Position numbers and translations under genes: made by a program
Shown: positions 25,748 to 33,052 of the stretch, piece by piece
Layout: each line of letters opens with the position of its first letter
How positions within the stretch are numbered: position 1 is the first letter of the stretch
NCBI RefSeq assembly: GCF_016901675.1
Contig: NZ_JACJKU010000007.1
Coordinates: forward strand, 1 to 36,256
Origin: Limosilactobacillus coleohominis
GTDB taxonomy: Bacteria; Bacillota; Bacilli; Lactobacillales; Lactobacillaceae
Direction: 5' to 3'
DNA length: 36,256 nt
The notes under the pieces: generated by a model
What the model was told of the DNA's origin: nothing
The model's input: the letters and a program-made list of their open reading frames with translations, nothing else
Database searches by the model: none

Positions 25748-27448
25748 TCATTGCATAAACTCTGGACTGGAATAGAAGTCATTGAGCGTCTTACTCTTTT
25801 CTTGGTCATCAAAGTAAGAACGGGCAAAAACATAAGCATTCATAAGAGCCGCTGCTGGATCAATTCGACTGTTAGAGTTACGGCTTTTCTTTTGTAGTTG
25901 CCAGCCGTTGTTATCTTCTTTAATCCGGGCATTAATCATTGAGTAGCGAAGCAGCTGGTTATCGTTATGAATGATTTTCTTTTGAAACAGCTTGTCTCTA
26001 AAATCACGGGTAGGAACATTGAGCGTCAAACTACCTTGTCTTACGGCTCGCATATCCCAGTTAGGCATCTGTTTTTCAATCTTGGTTAAAATATCATTGA
26101 AGTTATAGGGGTCATAACAGATAATCGGTTTCCAGTGGTTCTTATTGCTTAGATTAACTAGGTAATTGAACACATCATCGGTATCAATTACGCCACTTTC
26201 TAGGGTAGTGATAGAACACTCACCACGCTTCTCACCAGCCCGGTAATTGAAGCCGTCTAACTTAATCTTGCGATCTAGGCCATACTTAGTACCTACCCAC
26301 GAATGCGAATCCACGTAAAAACGGCCATCAATTGGAACTATCCAACTAATCGCCGTTAAGTCGTTGGTCTTACTCATATCCACGCCAATATAGACGTCAC
26401 GTCCGGTAGTGTCGGGGGCGTCTATTTCAGTTTTATCCCAGTCGTCAACACTAATATATGAATCATCGGCAGCTTGAAGCCACATATTAAAGTTTTTAGT
26501 TAAGACTGGTATTAAATCATCTTGGGCAATTCCTAAATCAACATCATCTTGAATTTTAGGTTGCATACGCTTCTTAATTGCTGGAATTTCAAAGATAGGA
26601 TTAGCTTTAATCCAGGTTTTAGGATTAGTAACTTCTTTACGGTCGTCTAATTCCCAGATAGCAATAAAATAGCGATCTGCTTGCTTCTTACCAGCTAACA
26701 CATCGCTTAACATCTTATATTCAGTGTACATAGGAACATTTAAATCCAGCCCACTGGTTGAAATAATTAGTAACAAGCTGTTAGGTTCCTGTGCTTGACC
26801 AGATTTCAGCACATCATAAACTTTTCTATCCTTAGCAGCGGCGTATTCATCAAGAATAATGGTAGTACCGGCGTAACCATCAAGGGTATTGGTGTCACTA
26901 GCAAGGGCAGTGGCGAAACTATCGGTCGGCAGATCAGTAATCCGTTCTTTTTGCACCTTAATTCGGTGACGGACTAGACGGCTAGTCTTTTGAACCTGTC
27001 TAAGACTACTGGAAAGCATATTATAGCCCAGCTTAGCTTGTTTCAGTGCATTTGAGACGAATAGGACTTGGCGGTTCTTAGCTGGTTTGTTTTCCATCAT
27101 CAAGCCAATAGAGGCTAGGGAAGCAGCTAGGTAAGTTTTACCAGACTTACGTGCCATTGACACCATACCCTGTGTATAACGTCGCTCGCCCGTTCCCTTT
27201 ACTCGCCAGCCGTATAACTCGCTTACTATCCATTCCTGGTATTCGGCTAGGTGAAACTTACCACCATCGGTTAATGGCAACATCTGGACAAATTGGCAGG
27301 CTTTACGGGCCATCTTCTCATCATAGTAGAAGGGGAAGCCGTCACTCTTTGAACGCTCTAAATCACGCTTGTAGCGCTCACAGGCTAGGCGTATCTTCTT
27401 GCCAGCTACGATCTTGCCAGATAATACATCATCAACGTATTTAATCAC
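25748..27448 (-). CDS. Phage terminase large subunit
   Basis: A 566-aa packaging motor. The N-terminal ATPase shows SMARKSGKTYLAA (Walker A-like, about residues 95-107) and TIILDEYAA (Walker B plus catalytic glutamate). The C-terminal RNase H-fold nuclease shows GVDMSKTNDLTA and a terminal acidic site in RIDPAAALMNA. It belongs to the Terminase_1 group that pairs with P27-type small subunits and HNH proteins in cos-packaging phages. The start overlaps the terS stop by 4 nt (ATGA type), so the two are translationally coupled. The reading frame is full length with key residues intact. Confidence 0.94.
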   Translation of the reverse strand: MIKYVDDVLSGKIVAGKKIRLACERYKRDLERSKSDGFPFYYDEKMARKACQFVQMLPLTDGGKFHLAEYQEWIVSELYGWRVKGTGERRYTQGMVSMARKSGKTYLAASLASIGLMMENKPAKNRQVLFVSNALKQAKLGYNMLSSSLRQVQKTSRLVRHRIKVQKERITDLPTDSFATALASDTNTLDGYAGTTIILDEYAAAKDRKVYDVLKSGQAQEPNSLLLIISTSGLDLNVPMYTEYKMLSDVLAGKKQADRYFIAIWELDDRKEVTNPKTWIKANPIFEIPAIKKRMQPKIQDDVDLGIAQDDLIPVLTKNFNMWLQAADDSYISVDDWDKTEIDAPDTTGRDVYIGVDMSKTNDLTAISWIVPIDGRFYVDSHSWVGTKYGLDRKIKLDGFNYRAGEKRGECSITTLESGVIDTDDVFNYLVNLSNKNHWKPIICYDPYNFNDILTKIEKQMPNWDMRAVRQGSLTLNVPTRDFRDKLFQKKIIHNDNQLLRYSMINARIKEDNNGWQLQKKSRNSNSRIDPAAALMNAYVFARSYFDDQEKSKTLNDFYSSPEFMQ

Positions 27449-27933
27449 CCGGCATCATCTTCTAAGAAGGCAGCAAACGGGTCTTCGGGGTCTTGTTGCT
27501 TTACCTTCTGGTTCTCTAACTTGGCCCGGCTGCTAATGTTCAGTCCGAAGTCACTAGCAATGGCACGCATATTCTTAATGGCCTTGTCTTGCATATTGAA
27601 GTATGGATTGATCTTCTTAGTGCCTTGCGAAGTCATGACACACAAGCCATCTTGAAGGATATACTTTTGGCAGGTGTGGACTGTCTGTGCTAGGACACAG
27701 TAATTAATTAATTGGCTACGGTCTAGGTTGCTTGCTGGTGTTTCCTTTTTGAGCAGGGGCACGATCTTTTGCCATTCCTTACGGGCGTAACCGTGTAACT
27801 CTTCGGGCACTGTTTCATCAATTGAATCATAGTTTTTTTTAAGGTTATTCTGGACTTCTTCACGATCTGCTAACTGATCTTTCGTCCAATGGCCTCTTAA
27901 CTTTTCTACTGGTTTAATTTTTGCTCCAGCCAT
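27445..27933 (-). CDS. Phage terminase small subunit, P27 family
   Basis: A 162-aa DNA-recognition subunit of the terminase. Family features: GHWTKDQLADREEVQ, VPEELHGYARKEWQKIVPLL, LINYCVLAQTVHTCQ and FGLNISSRAKL. In satellites this protein gives specificity for the satellite's own DNA. ATG follows AAGGTGGTG. It opens the packaging/head operon, about 80 nt downstream of a promoter with a terminator hairpin in between (27953-27992). Confidence 0.9.
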   Translation of the reverse strand: MAGAKIKPVEKLRGHWTKDQLADREEVQNNLKKNYDSIDETVPEELHGYARKEWQKIVPLLKKETPASNLDRSQLINYCVLAQTVHTCQKYILQDGLCVMTSQGTKKINPYFNMQDKAIKNMRAIASDFGLNISSRAKLENQKVKQQDPEDPFAAFLEDDAG

Positions 27934-27952
27934 ACATTCACCACCTTAGTTA

Positions 27953-27992
27953 TATAAAAAATAGCCAATAGACGAACATCTAATGGCTATTT
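27953..27992 (-). terminator. Leader terminator (attenuator) upstream of terS
   Basis: On the minus strand AAATAGCCA / TGGCTATTT with an inner TAGA/TCTA stem is followed by TTTTTTAT. It lies between the predicted transcription start (about 28013) and terS, so basal transcripts would stop before the packaging genes. One ACGAACA box lies in its loop. Confidence 0.7.
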
Positions 27993-28161
27993 ATACCCAG
28001 TAATCTTTATTATACGAACATTATACCTTTTTTAACTCAAAAAGGCAAGTCAATGTTAGTATTTTTACGAACATTGCCACTTAAATTTAAGGCTAATAAT
28101 CGGCAATTACAAAATTCTAAAAAACACGAACAATAATTGATTATATAGTCATATTGTTCGT
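27972..28161. repeat. Five ACGAACA boxes around the terS promoter
   Basis: ACGAACA occurs at 27972, 28014, 28067 and 28126 (plus) and at 28155-28161 (as TGTTCGT). The last two form a perfect 10-bp inverted repeat, ACGAACAATA / TATTGTTCGT, with a 16-bp AT-rich spacer. Chance expectation in this gap is far below one. One box touches the -10 of the terS promoter. Likely binding sites for an island or helper regulator. Confidence 0.6.
28020..28048 (-). promoter_or_regulatory. Promoter of the packaging/head operon
   Basis: Minus-strand TTGCCT (28048-28043), 17-bp spacer, TATAAT (28025-28020). Confidence 0.72.
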
Positions 28162-28221
28162 ACATGACGAGAAAAAACTATTAAAAATGGATTTTTACAA
28201 AAAGGAATGTGAATGTGTCGC

Positions 28222-28250
28222 TCTTTTCGCCGTCATACCAGCCCCCCTAA
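28222..28250. other. GC-rich island, candidate cos site
   Basis: A short GC-rich stretch (CGCCGTC, then CCAGCCCCCCT) stands out in an AT-rich intergenic region between the HNH and terS genes. In HNH/P27 cos-type phages the cohesive-end site often lies near these genes. Assignment is by position and composition only. Confidence 0.3.
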
Positions 28251-28254
28251 ACAA

Positions 28255-28285
28255 TAAAAAAGCCGAACGGTATTTCACGTTCAGC
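28255..28285 (-). terminator. Terminator after HNH and small membrane protein genes
   Basis: Minus-strand GCTGAACG / CGTTCGGC (one G-T pair), 8-nt loop, then TTTTTTA. Confidence 0.85.
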
Positions 28286-28305
28286 AATTTCAAATTTTAT
28301 TTTGA

Positions 28306-28488
28306 TTAGAATAGCAATTCAATAAACTTCACTAGCAGCCAAAGTAAGAAGATAAACATAACTAGTAACAATAGGTGTAACTTGAAGACTATCCAATAGG
28401 CAAATGTAAAGCCGATTAAAAGTACAATCAAAAAGAATATAACTACAAACCAGTTGCTATCTTTAAACCTATTCCATTTGTCTTTCAT
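28306..28488 (-). CDS. Small two-helix membrane protein
   Basis: A 60-aa protein that is charged at the start (MKDKWNRFKDSNW) and almost entirely hydrophobic after that, enough for two transmembrane helices. ATG 28488 is chosen because AGGAGA lies 7 nt upstream; it overlaps the HNH gene end by 20 nt in another frame. Size and topology resemble holins or superinfection-exclusion proteins, but no lysin accompanies it and the family is not recognised. Confidence 0.6.
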   Translation of the reverse strand: MKDKWNRFKDSNWFVVIFFLIVLLIGFTFAYWIVFKLHLLLLVMFIFLLWLLVKFIELLF

Positions 28489-28906
28489 GTTGTTGTCTCC
28501 TATATTTAGCTTGCCTTGTCTTTCGGTTGTGACAAGCATAGCATAATGTTTGTAGATTGTCTTGGTCTAGTCGTTTGCTCCAGTCATCTCTTAGCTCAAC
28601 AATATGGTCTACTAGATCACCTTTACGATATATTCCGTTTGCTTCACAGCTAACACATAACGGGTGCATCATTAACCAATGGTGACTTAGTTTCTTCCAT
28701 GCTGTCGAACGATAGAAACGTTGGTACTTACCTTCATGCTTACTGGTTATTCGCTTATAGTAGATAGCTTTATTAATCTTGTGTCGTTCCTGTTTATCTG
28801 CTCGTTTAATCGGCTTACGGTATTCATGTTCATTACAATAGCGCTGGTCATATGGTATTAACTTCATACAACCAGGGTGATTGCATAGGTGTCTTGGTTT
28901 ACTCAC
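28469..28906 (-). CDS. HNH endonuclease of the packaging module
   Basis: A 145-aa protein. The N-terminus is a zinc-ribbon-like segment (CNHPGCMKLIPYDQRYCNEH). The C-terminal HNH nuclease shows HPLCVSCEANG, DHIVELRDD, NLQTLCYACHNRKT with four cysteines and the catalytic DH. In many Gram-positive siphophages such a protein sits next to the terminase genes and is needed for cos cleavage. GTG start with GGAGATG upstream. It is separated from terS by the membrane protein gene, a terminator and the regulated packaging promoter. Confidence 0.88.
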   Translation of the reverse strand: MSKPRHLCNHPGCMKLIPYDQRYCNEHEYRKPIKRADKQERHKINKAIYYKRITSKHEGKYQRFYRSTAWKKLSHHWLMMHPLCVSCEANGIYRKGDLVDHIVELRDDWSKRLDQDNLQTLCYACHNRKTRQAKYRRQQHERQME

Positions 28907-28980
28907 GTTATCATCTCCATTCAGAGTAATCTTAATGATTAACTATCCGTCTAATTATTTTTCGTTTCGTCTGAGAGCAA

Positions 28981-29012
28981 AATAAAAAGGGCACTGTATC
29001 AAGCAGTACCCT
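28981..29012 (-). terminator. Terminator after the head-closure gene
   Basis: Minus-strand AGGGTACTG / CAGTGCCCT with one T-G pair and a 7-nt loop, then TTTTTATTTT. It separates the replication operon from the HNH gene. Confidence 0.85.
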
Positions 29013-29018
29013 ATATTA

Positions 29019-29366
29019 TTATGAATTATTACTTAATCCACTTTTATCTTGAAGTGTTACCAGGTCGAAGGCGTTAAGTCTATCATCGCTGTTGATAGCA
29101 ATAATCTTGTATTCATGATCTTTGTACTTAGCACTTAGTTTCTTATTAACATCTGGATTGTGTCTAATTGCCAATACTAAATCAGCGTTGACGTGTGTTC
29201 CTAGATTATCAAATGTTTGGGTCTGGGTATTGGTGTATTCTCCACACCAAACGGTAGTTAGTGGCTTGAATGTTTCGTGACCACCGCTAATGGTATCATC
29301 TTCTACGAAGTCATATGTCCCAAACTCAACCCGTTGTTTCATTCGTGTAATATCATAATTAAGCAC
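29019..29366 (-). CDS. Head-closure (head-tail joining) protein, SPP1 gp16-like
   Basis: A 115-aa protein matching the phage head-tail joining family: MKQRVEFGTYDF near the start, an ETFKPLTTVWCGEY segment, NADLVLAIRHNPDVNKKL, and DHEYKIIAINSDDRLNAFD. Such proteins form the last ring below the connector and receive the tail. GTG at 29366 overlaps the stop of the preceding gene by one base. Its location is odd: it is upstream of HNH and the terminase genes, at the end of the replication operon, rather than after the connector as in siphophages. For a satellite using foreign tails this protein would be the interface. Confidence 0.78.
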   Translation of the reverse strand: MLNYDITRMKQRVEFGTYDFVEDDTISGGHETFKPLTTVWCGEYTNTQTQTFDNLGTHVNADLVLAIRHNPDVNKKLSAKYKDHEYKIIAINSDDRLNAFDLVTLQDKSGLSNNS

Positions 29367-29575
29367 TACTTATCACCGTCCTTATAAATAAGTTGTCCGT
29401 TGGCGTCTATTATTTGTTCGTTTCTTAAAAAGTTCCATACGTCCATAAGTTTAATAGGCTTAAATGTTGTATCTTTTAGTTCTCGGTACTTTTTAATCGT
29501 ATAACTTAAATCAATTATCTTGCTTCCCATGCTATCCTTCTTTTCTGTGTGAGCGCCCACAATGGCACGCTTCAT
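29366..29575 (-). CDS. Small protein of unknown function
   Basis: A 69-aa mixed-charge soluble protein (IDLSYTIKKYRELKDTTFKP; IKLMDVWNFLRNEQIIDANG). The ATG at 29575 has AAGGCGG rather far upstream; an internal ATG at 29530 has AAGAAGGA 4 nt before it and may be the real start, giving 54 aa. Coupled to the head-closure gene by a one-base overlap. No motif recognised. Confidence 0.55.
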   Translation of the reverse strand: MKRAIVGAHTEKKDSMGSKIIDLSYTIKKYRELKDTTFKPIKLMDVWNFLRNEQIIDANGQLIYKDGDK

Positions 29576-29581
29576 TTATGC

Positions 29582-29798
29582 TACCGTGCCGCCTTGAATC
29601 GTTGTCATAGCAATGTTTATGGCAATAACTGTACGGTACGGTAAAAACTAAAAACATTTACTAGGTAACTTACTCTTACAACCCTTACAAGGTCACTCTT
29701 TATATACCGTCCTACCGTCCTTAATAGAGTGTTATCCCTACTGTATCAAGGGGTTAAAGGTAGGACGGTAGAAAAGATAAACCGTCCTTAACTGTCCT
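29582..29798. other. Repeat-rich intergenic region, candidate replication origin
   Basis: This gap holds many copies of a TACCGTCCT-like word: 29582 (TACCGTGCC), 29632-29643 (TACGGTACGGTA, tandem inverse), 29705 and 29713 (exact, 8-bp step), 29762-29770 (inverse), 29780 and 29790 (variants). TACCGTCCTACC (29705-29716) and GGTAGGACGGTA (29759-29770) form a perfect 12-bp inverted repeat around an AT-rich centre. It lies directly after the helicase gene, where SaPI-type islands have their iteron-containing origin. Confidence 0.6.
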
Positions 29799-29801
29799 AA
29801 T

Positions 29802-31442
29802 TCAAACACGTTTATATCCTTTATGTTCTTTGCCGAACAGCTTGCAATGGTTACTCTTTTTCCATTCGGGGTCGCCATCAAATACCATTGCAATCTTAGT
29901 GGTTAGTGAATTCTGGCCACCTCTAGCAATTTCTTTATCGGTTTGATTAAAGGCAACCTGTAATAATTCTGAATTAGTAAATGACTTCATCTTGTGTAAA
30001 TCCTCTTTAGCAATAATTGTTCTAACGTTATCGCTATCTTTACTTTGAGTAACATAAGCATATACGCCTTCATCTCTAACTCGTTTCCAATATTCCCTCC
30101 GTTGAAAGATTGAAAATTCGTCCCAGTCAATTGGAACCAGCAGGTTAGCATATTCCTTCATAAGGTTAGCTTGCATATCAAGAGTATTAGCTTCGGCTTG
30201 CTTTTGTTGAGCTGTTACTCGCATTGACTTGCTTAACATTAACGGGTGCCCGTTGTCATACAAAGTCTTTGCTTCGGCTAGCACCTGTAAAATCTCTGAA
30301 TTGTTGTAATCACCAGGCCGTGGTGACTTCTTGGTAGCTCGCTTAATTTCACAGTGAATAGGGAAGAAACGGCGGTTCCCAGTTAGATCGTGTAAATACT
30401 CTGTCCGGTTGACAGTACCAATAAATACATTTTTCCGTGGGTGATCTTCATTGATAGTGCCGTACGGGGAACGATAGCTGTCGCTTGTTGCGGTAACAAA
30501 AGATTTTGTCCGGGAAATAGAAGTCTCATTCATTGCTTCTAGTTCGCCAATTTCAATCAACCATTTTGCATGGACCTTGATTAAATCGTCTTTACGGACA
30601 CCCATTGTCATAAGCGAATCATCAAAGTATTTAGGTTCTGACAGTAAAGAAATAAGAGAACTCTTACCAATTCCCTGGGCACCATCAATTACCGGTACCA
30701 TGTCAAACTTGACCCCTGGATTATAAGCACGGGCAACCAGTCCAGTTAGCCATGTTTCTGTGACCGCTTTAACATAATCGTTGTTGTCAGCTCCTAGGTA
30801 ATCAATAAAGAAGGTTGCTGCCCGTTTTTTACCGTCCCATTTGACGCTTTCAATTCGTTGTTTTACTGGATTGTATGAATTGTTAAGGGCTGCTAGTTTG
30901 ATACCAGCTAGAACGGTTTGAGTTGAAGGGGTATAGCGATAATAACGTTCGATATTGTCAGTTAGTTGGTTAGTAAATTTATCGTCAACTGGTACATAGC
31001 TATTAGGCTTAGGATCTTTTCGATATTCAGCTTGTTCAGTAAATTGGTTCCAACGAAGCAACCCACTGTAATGGCTATCCCTAGTTAGGATTAAACGGAC
31101 GTTTTCTCGTGACTTTGCATTGATAGCGCCATTCTTTGAAGTTAGCATATTGTCCCTTACTTCTTGCTTAGAATCCGGCCGAATGCCTAATGCTATTTGA
31201 TCGGTTAGTCCTAGAATTAGCAGGGCTTTATAATCTGAATTAGCCATTTCAAGGCTTTTAACGTCTTTGAGAACGTCAGCGCCAAATATAGCTGCTTCTT
31301 TCTTTGAATACTCGTCTAGCAGCATATCTTCAATTTTGTTCGCAAGCTCTGCGCTTTTTGAATTAGAAGAGAATCGGTAACTGAATGCTTTAATTTCTTT
31401 TTTTAGTGCTTGAAGTTGTTCTTCAATATTTTCATCACTCAT
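29802..31442 (-). CDS. VapE/VirE-family replication helicase
   Basis: A 546-aa protein of the virulence-associated E family, superfamily 3-like AAA+ helicases found in PICIs and prophages. The N-terminal 170 residues are a helical accessory region. Then IDGAQGIGKSSLISLL (Walker A, about residues 250-265), KWLIEIGELEAM (Walker B), VFIGTVNRTEYL (sensor 1) and LTGNRRFFPIHC (arginine finger). The C-terminal part could be a winged-helix DNA-binding region. ATG directly follows the primase stop; AAGGGGG 12 nt upstream is the only site. With the primase it would replicate the excised island, and the repeat-rich region downstream is the likely template signal. Confidence 0.88.
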   Translation of the reverse strand: MSDENIEEQLQALKKEIKAFSYRFSSNSKSAELANKIEDMLLDEYSKKEAAIFGADVLKDVKSLEMANSDYKALLILGLTDQIALGIRPDSKQEVRDNMLTSKNGAINAKSRENVRLILTRDSHYSGLLRWNQFTEQAEYRKDPKPNSYVPVDDKFTNQLTDNIERYYRYTPSTQTVLAGIKLAALNNSYNPVKQRIESVKWDGKKRAATFFIDYLGADNNDYVKAVTETWLTGLVARAYNPGVKFDMVPVIDGAQGIGKSSLISLLSEPKYFDDSLMTMGVRKDDLIKVHAKWLIEIGELEAMNETSISRTKSFVTATSDSYRSPYGTINEDHPRKNVFIGTVNRTEYLHDLTGNRRFFPIHCEIKRATKKSPRPGDYNNSEILQVLAEAKTLYDNGHPLMLSKSMRVTAQQKQAEANTLDMQANLMKEYANLLVPIDWDEFSIFQRREYWKRVRDEGVYAYVTQSKDSDNVRTIIAKEDLHKMKSFTNSELLQVAFNQTDKEIARGGQNSLTTKIAMVFDGDPEWKKSNHCKLFGKEHKGYKRV

Positions 31443-32453
31443 TTATTCAATGACCCCCTTTACGATAATCTTTGGCTGACGTTTCTTCCAACTGTTAAAC
31501 TGTGCAGATTTATAGTTAATTGCGTTTTGAATGGTTATATCGCCATACGTAAAAGTACCAGTTTGTCGATCCCACTTAGGCCTGTATAGTTGTGTCTGTC
31601 GGAAAATCTCGTCCATTAACTGGGGGTCGCATCTGGTCCAGTAGGCTAGCATATTGCAGCAGCTCTGATCTTCGGCACTGTGGTCGAAGTCAAATACCTT
31701 GTGGGCTTGTGCTTCTCTTGTGCTGTCAAAGACTGGTACATCAAGCCAATTGCGAAGACGCTTGTTATCACCAGTATTGCTGTCAAGGATTGCTTGCATT
31801 ATTCGCTTAGCAGCAGGTGAAAGCTGTTGATGGTGTTTAATCTGGACAGGCTTAGCGTCCACATTGGCTTTCTGTTCTAATTCTTGGCCGAATACCAGTT
31901 GGTAGAGTTGTGACCACCTTTCCTGGCCAATTGTGGTTATATGTGACGTTTCATCATTTAGGCAGTTACCAGTTAAGGCTACGAATCTTTTATCATGGTA
32001 AAGTTCACGGCTCTTGTTGTTGGTGTATTCATCTTTAACCTTTTTGTATTGACCGAAGTTAGTTACGGAATCATCTATTCTAAAAATGAAATGTAATCCA
32101 GATTGTGACGTGGACACCTCACAGTAGGTGTTGTCTAGTAAGAAGAGAATCTGGTCAATCAGATTGACCTCACCTAACTTGTGTTCGGCGATTGTGTCGG
32201 TAATATCGTCTAAGTCCAGCAGGCACCAACTATCACCTAGAAAGTAGGCCGGGCCACCATATTGATTAGGTTGTGCATGGTAAGTCTGGCGAACTTCATT
32301 AAACGAACACCATGTTGATGGATCATTGCTTTTCGCATTCTGTCCTTGAATAGGATTCCAAGGAATCTTGTTAATCCGGTCGCTATTGACGACACGTTTC
32401 CATAACCCCCAACGGTTGAAACGGCCCATTTCACTTGGTAGGTAAACAGTCAT
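31443..32453 (-). CDS. AEP-type primase-polymerase
   Basis: A 336-aa protein with features of the archaeo-eukaryotic primase superfamily (NrS-1/phage primpol-like). The N-terminal NRWGLWKRV and KIPWNPIQGQNAKSNDPSTW segment is typical. Catalytic acids are in CLLDLDDI (motif I), then STSQSGLHFIF (motif II, SxxGxH) and RELYHDKRFVALTG (motif III). The C-terminal part (about 205-300) is helical and may contact the helicase. It overlaps the upstream 88-aa gene by 4 nt and directly abuts vapE, so the two work as a pair comparable to SaPI pri-rep. Confidence 0.85.
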   Translation of the reverse strand: MTVYLPSEMGRFNRWGLWKRVVNSDRINKIPWNPIQGQNAKSNDPSTWCSFNEVRQTYHAQPNQYGGPAYFLGDSWCLLDLDDITDTIAEHKLGEVNLIDQILFLLDNTYCEVSTSQSGLHFIFRIDDSVTNFGQYKKVKDEYTNNKSRELYHDKRFVALTGNCLNDETSHITTIGQERWSQLYQLVFGQELEQKANVDAKPVQIKHHQQLSPAAKRIMQAILDSNTGDNKRLRNWLDVPVFDSTREAQAHKVFDFDHSAEDQSCCNMLAYWTRCDPQLMDEIFRQTQLYRPKWDRQTGTFTYGDITIQNAINYKSAQFNSWKKRQPKIIVKGVIE

Positions 32454-32716
32454 TGCTGATCACCCGTTTCTACTTGGTCTAAAACGTTATTTTTTAATTG
32501 TTCTTTTAGTGCCCAAACCAACGACTGAATTGCCGCCTTATCTCGGCGAAGCTCATATGCTGTCATTTCGGCTTTTTCTATTGGATAATTGTCATTTTCA
32601 TCGTCTGGCACATATTGCAATGTTTGATCAAGCGTATCTTCTAAAGCGTTAATTAACCCCAACTCAAAATGAGCATTAAAACTTACTTGGTCTAAATCAA
32701 TTTTTGTCTTTTTCAT
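32450..32716 (-). CDS. Small acidic protein of the replication operon, unknown function
   Basis: An 88-aa acidic helical protein (LINALEDTLDQTLQYVPDDEND; DKAAIQSLVWALKEQLKNNV). ATG has GGAGGG upstream and the stop overlaps the primase start by 4 nt, so coupling suggests a replication or regulatory accessory role. No family recognised. Confidence 0.7.
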   Translation of the reverse strand: MKKTKIDLDQVSFNAHFELGLINALEDTLDQTLQYVPDDENDNYPIEKAEMTAYELRRDKAAIQSLVWALKEQLKNNVLDQVETGDQQ

Positions 32717-32744
32717 TTAAATTTTCCCTCCGTTTTGGTATAAT
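32716..32744 (+). promoter_or_regulatory. Plus-strand extended -10 promoter inside the replication operon
   Basis: TTTAAA (32716-32721), then TGG-TATAAT (32736-32744). It points against the operon, toward the stem-loop that starts within 5 nt of the -10. Confidence 0.5.
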
Positions 32745-32748
32745 GAAG

Positions 32749-32818
32749 GGGAATTCAATAAAGTTAGGCGGTGTATTGTTGGTTGGTCAGCAATACGCTT
32801 TTTCTTTATTAAATTCCC
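32749..32818. ncRNA. Long stem-loop, candidate antisense RNA or structural signal
   Basis: GGGAATT-C-AATAAAG (32749-32763) pairs with CTTTATT-A-AATTCCC (32804-32818), 14 pairs with one mismatch. Inside, GTGTATTG/CAATACGC forms an 8-bp stem with loop TTGGTTGGTCAG. The plus-strand promoter just left would start transcription at the first stem base, giving a compact RNA of about 70 nt, but there is no clear terminator. Alternatively it acts in the minus-strand operon leader or as a replication signal. Confidence 0.45.
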
Positions 32819-32833
32819 TATGAAACTTAGTCG

Positions 32834-33037
32834 TTACAGTGAATCGGTCGCCAAACTATCTTCACTGTCAACGGCTTTTTTATTATGCAAATTTCTTGCA
32901 CGAATTAAATCATTCATTGCCTCATCAAATAACTGCTTGTCCGTAAGTTCAACACCATTAATGGTGACAACTCCCCGGCCTTGCAAAGCCATAATAGTTT
33001 CTACCGCATCTTGCAGTAGTTGATTACGAATGCTCAT
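32834..33037 (-). CDS. Small protein of unknown function
   Basis: A 67-aa protein (MSIRNQLLQDAVETIMALQG; GVELTDKQLFDEAMNDLIRARN). GGAG lies 11 nt upstream of the ATG. Helical, no membrane segment, no recognised family. Third gene of the leftward operon. Confidence 0.6.
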   Translation of the reverse strand: MSIRNQLLQDAVETIMALQGRGVVTINGVELTDKQLFDEAMNDLIRARNLHNKKAVDSEDSLATDSL

Positions 33038-33052
33038 TAATAAATCGTCTCC

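Noticed and set aside
27151-27444. Plus-strand ORF inside terL
   Set aside because: It is a shadow of the terminase reading frame without ribosome site.
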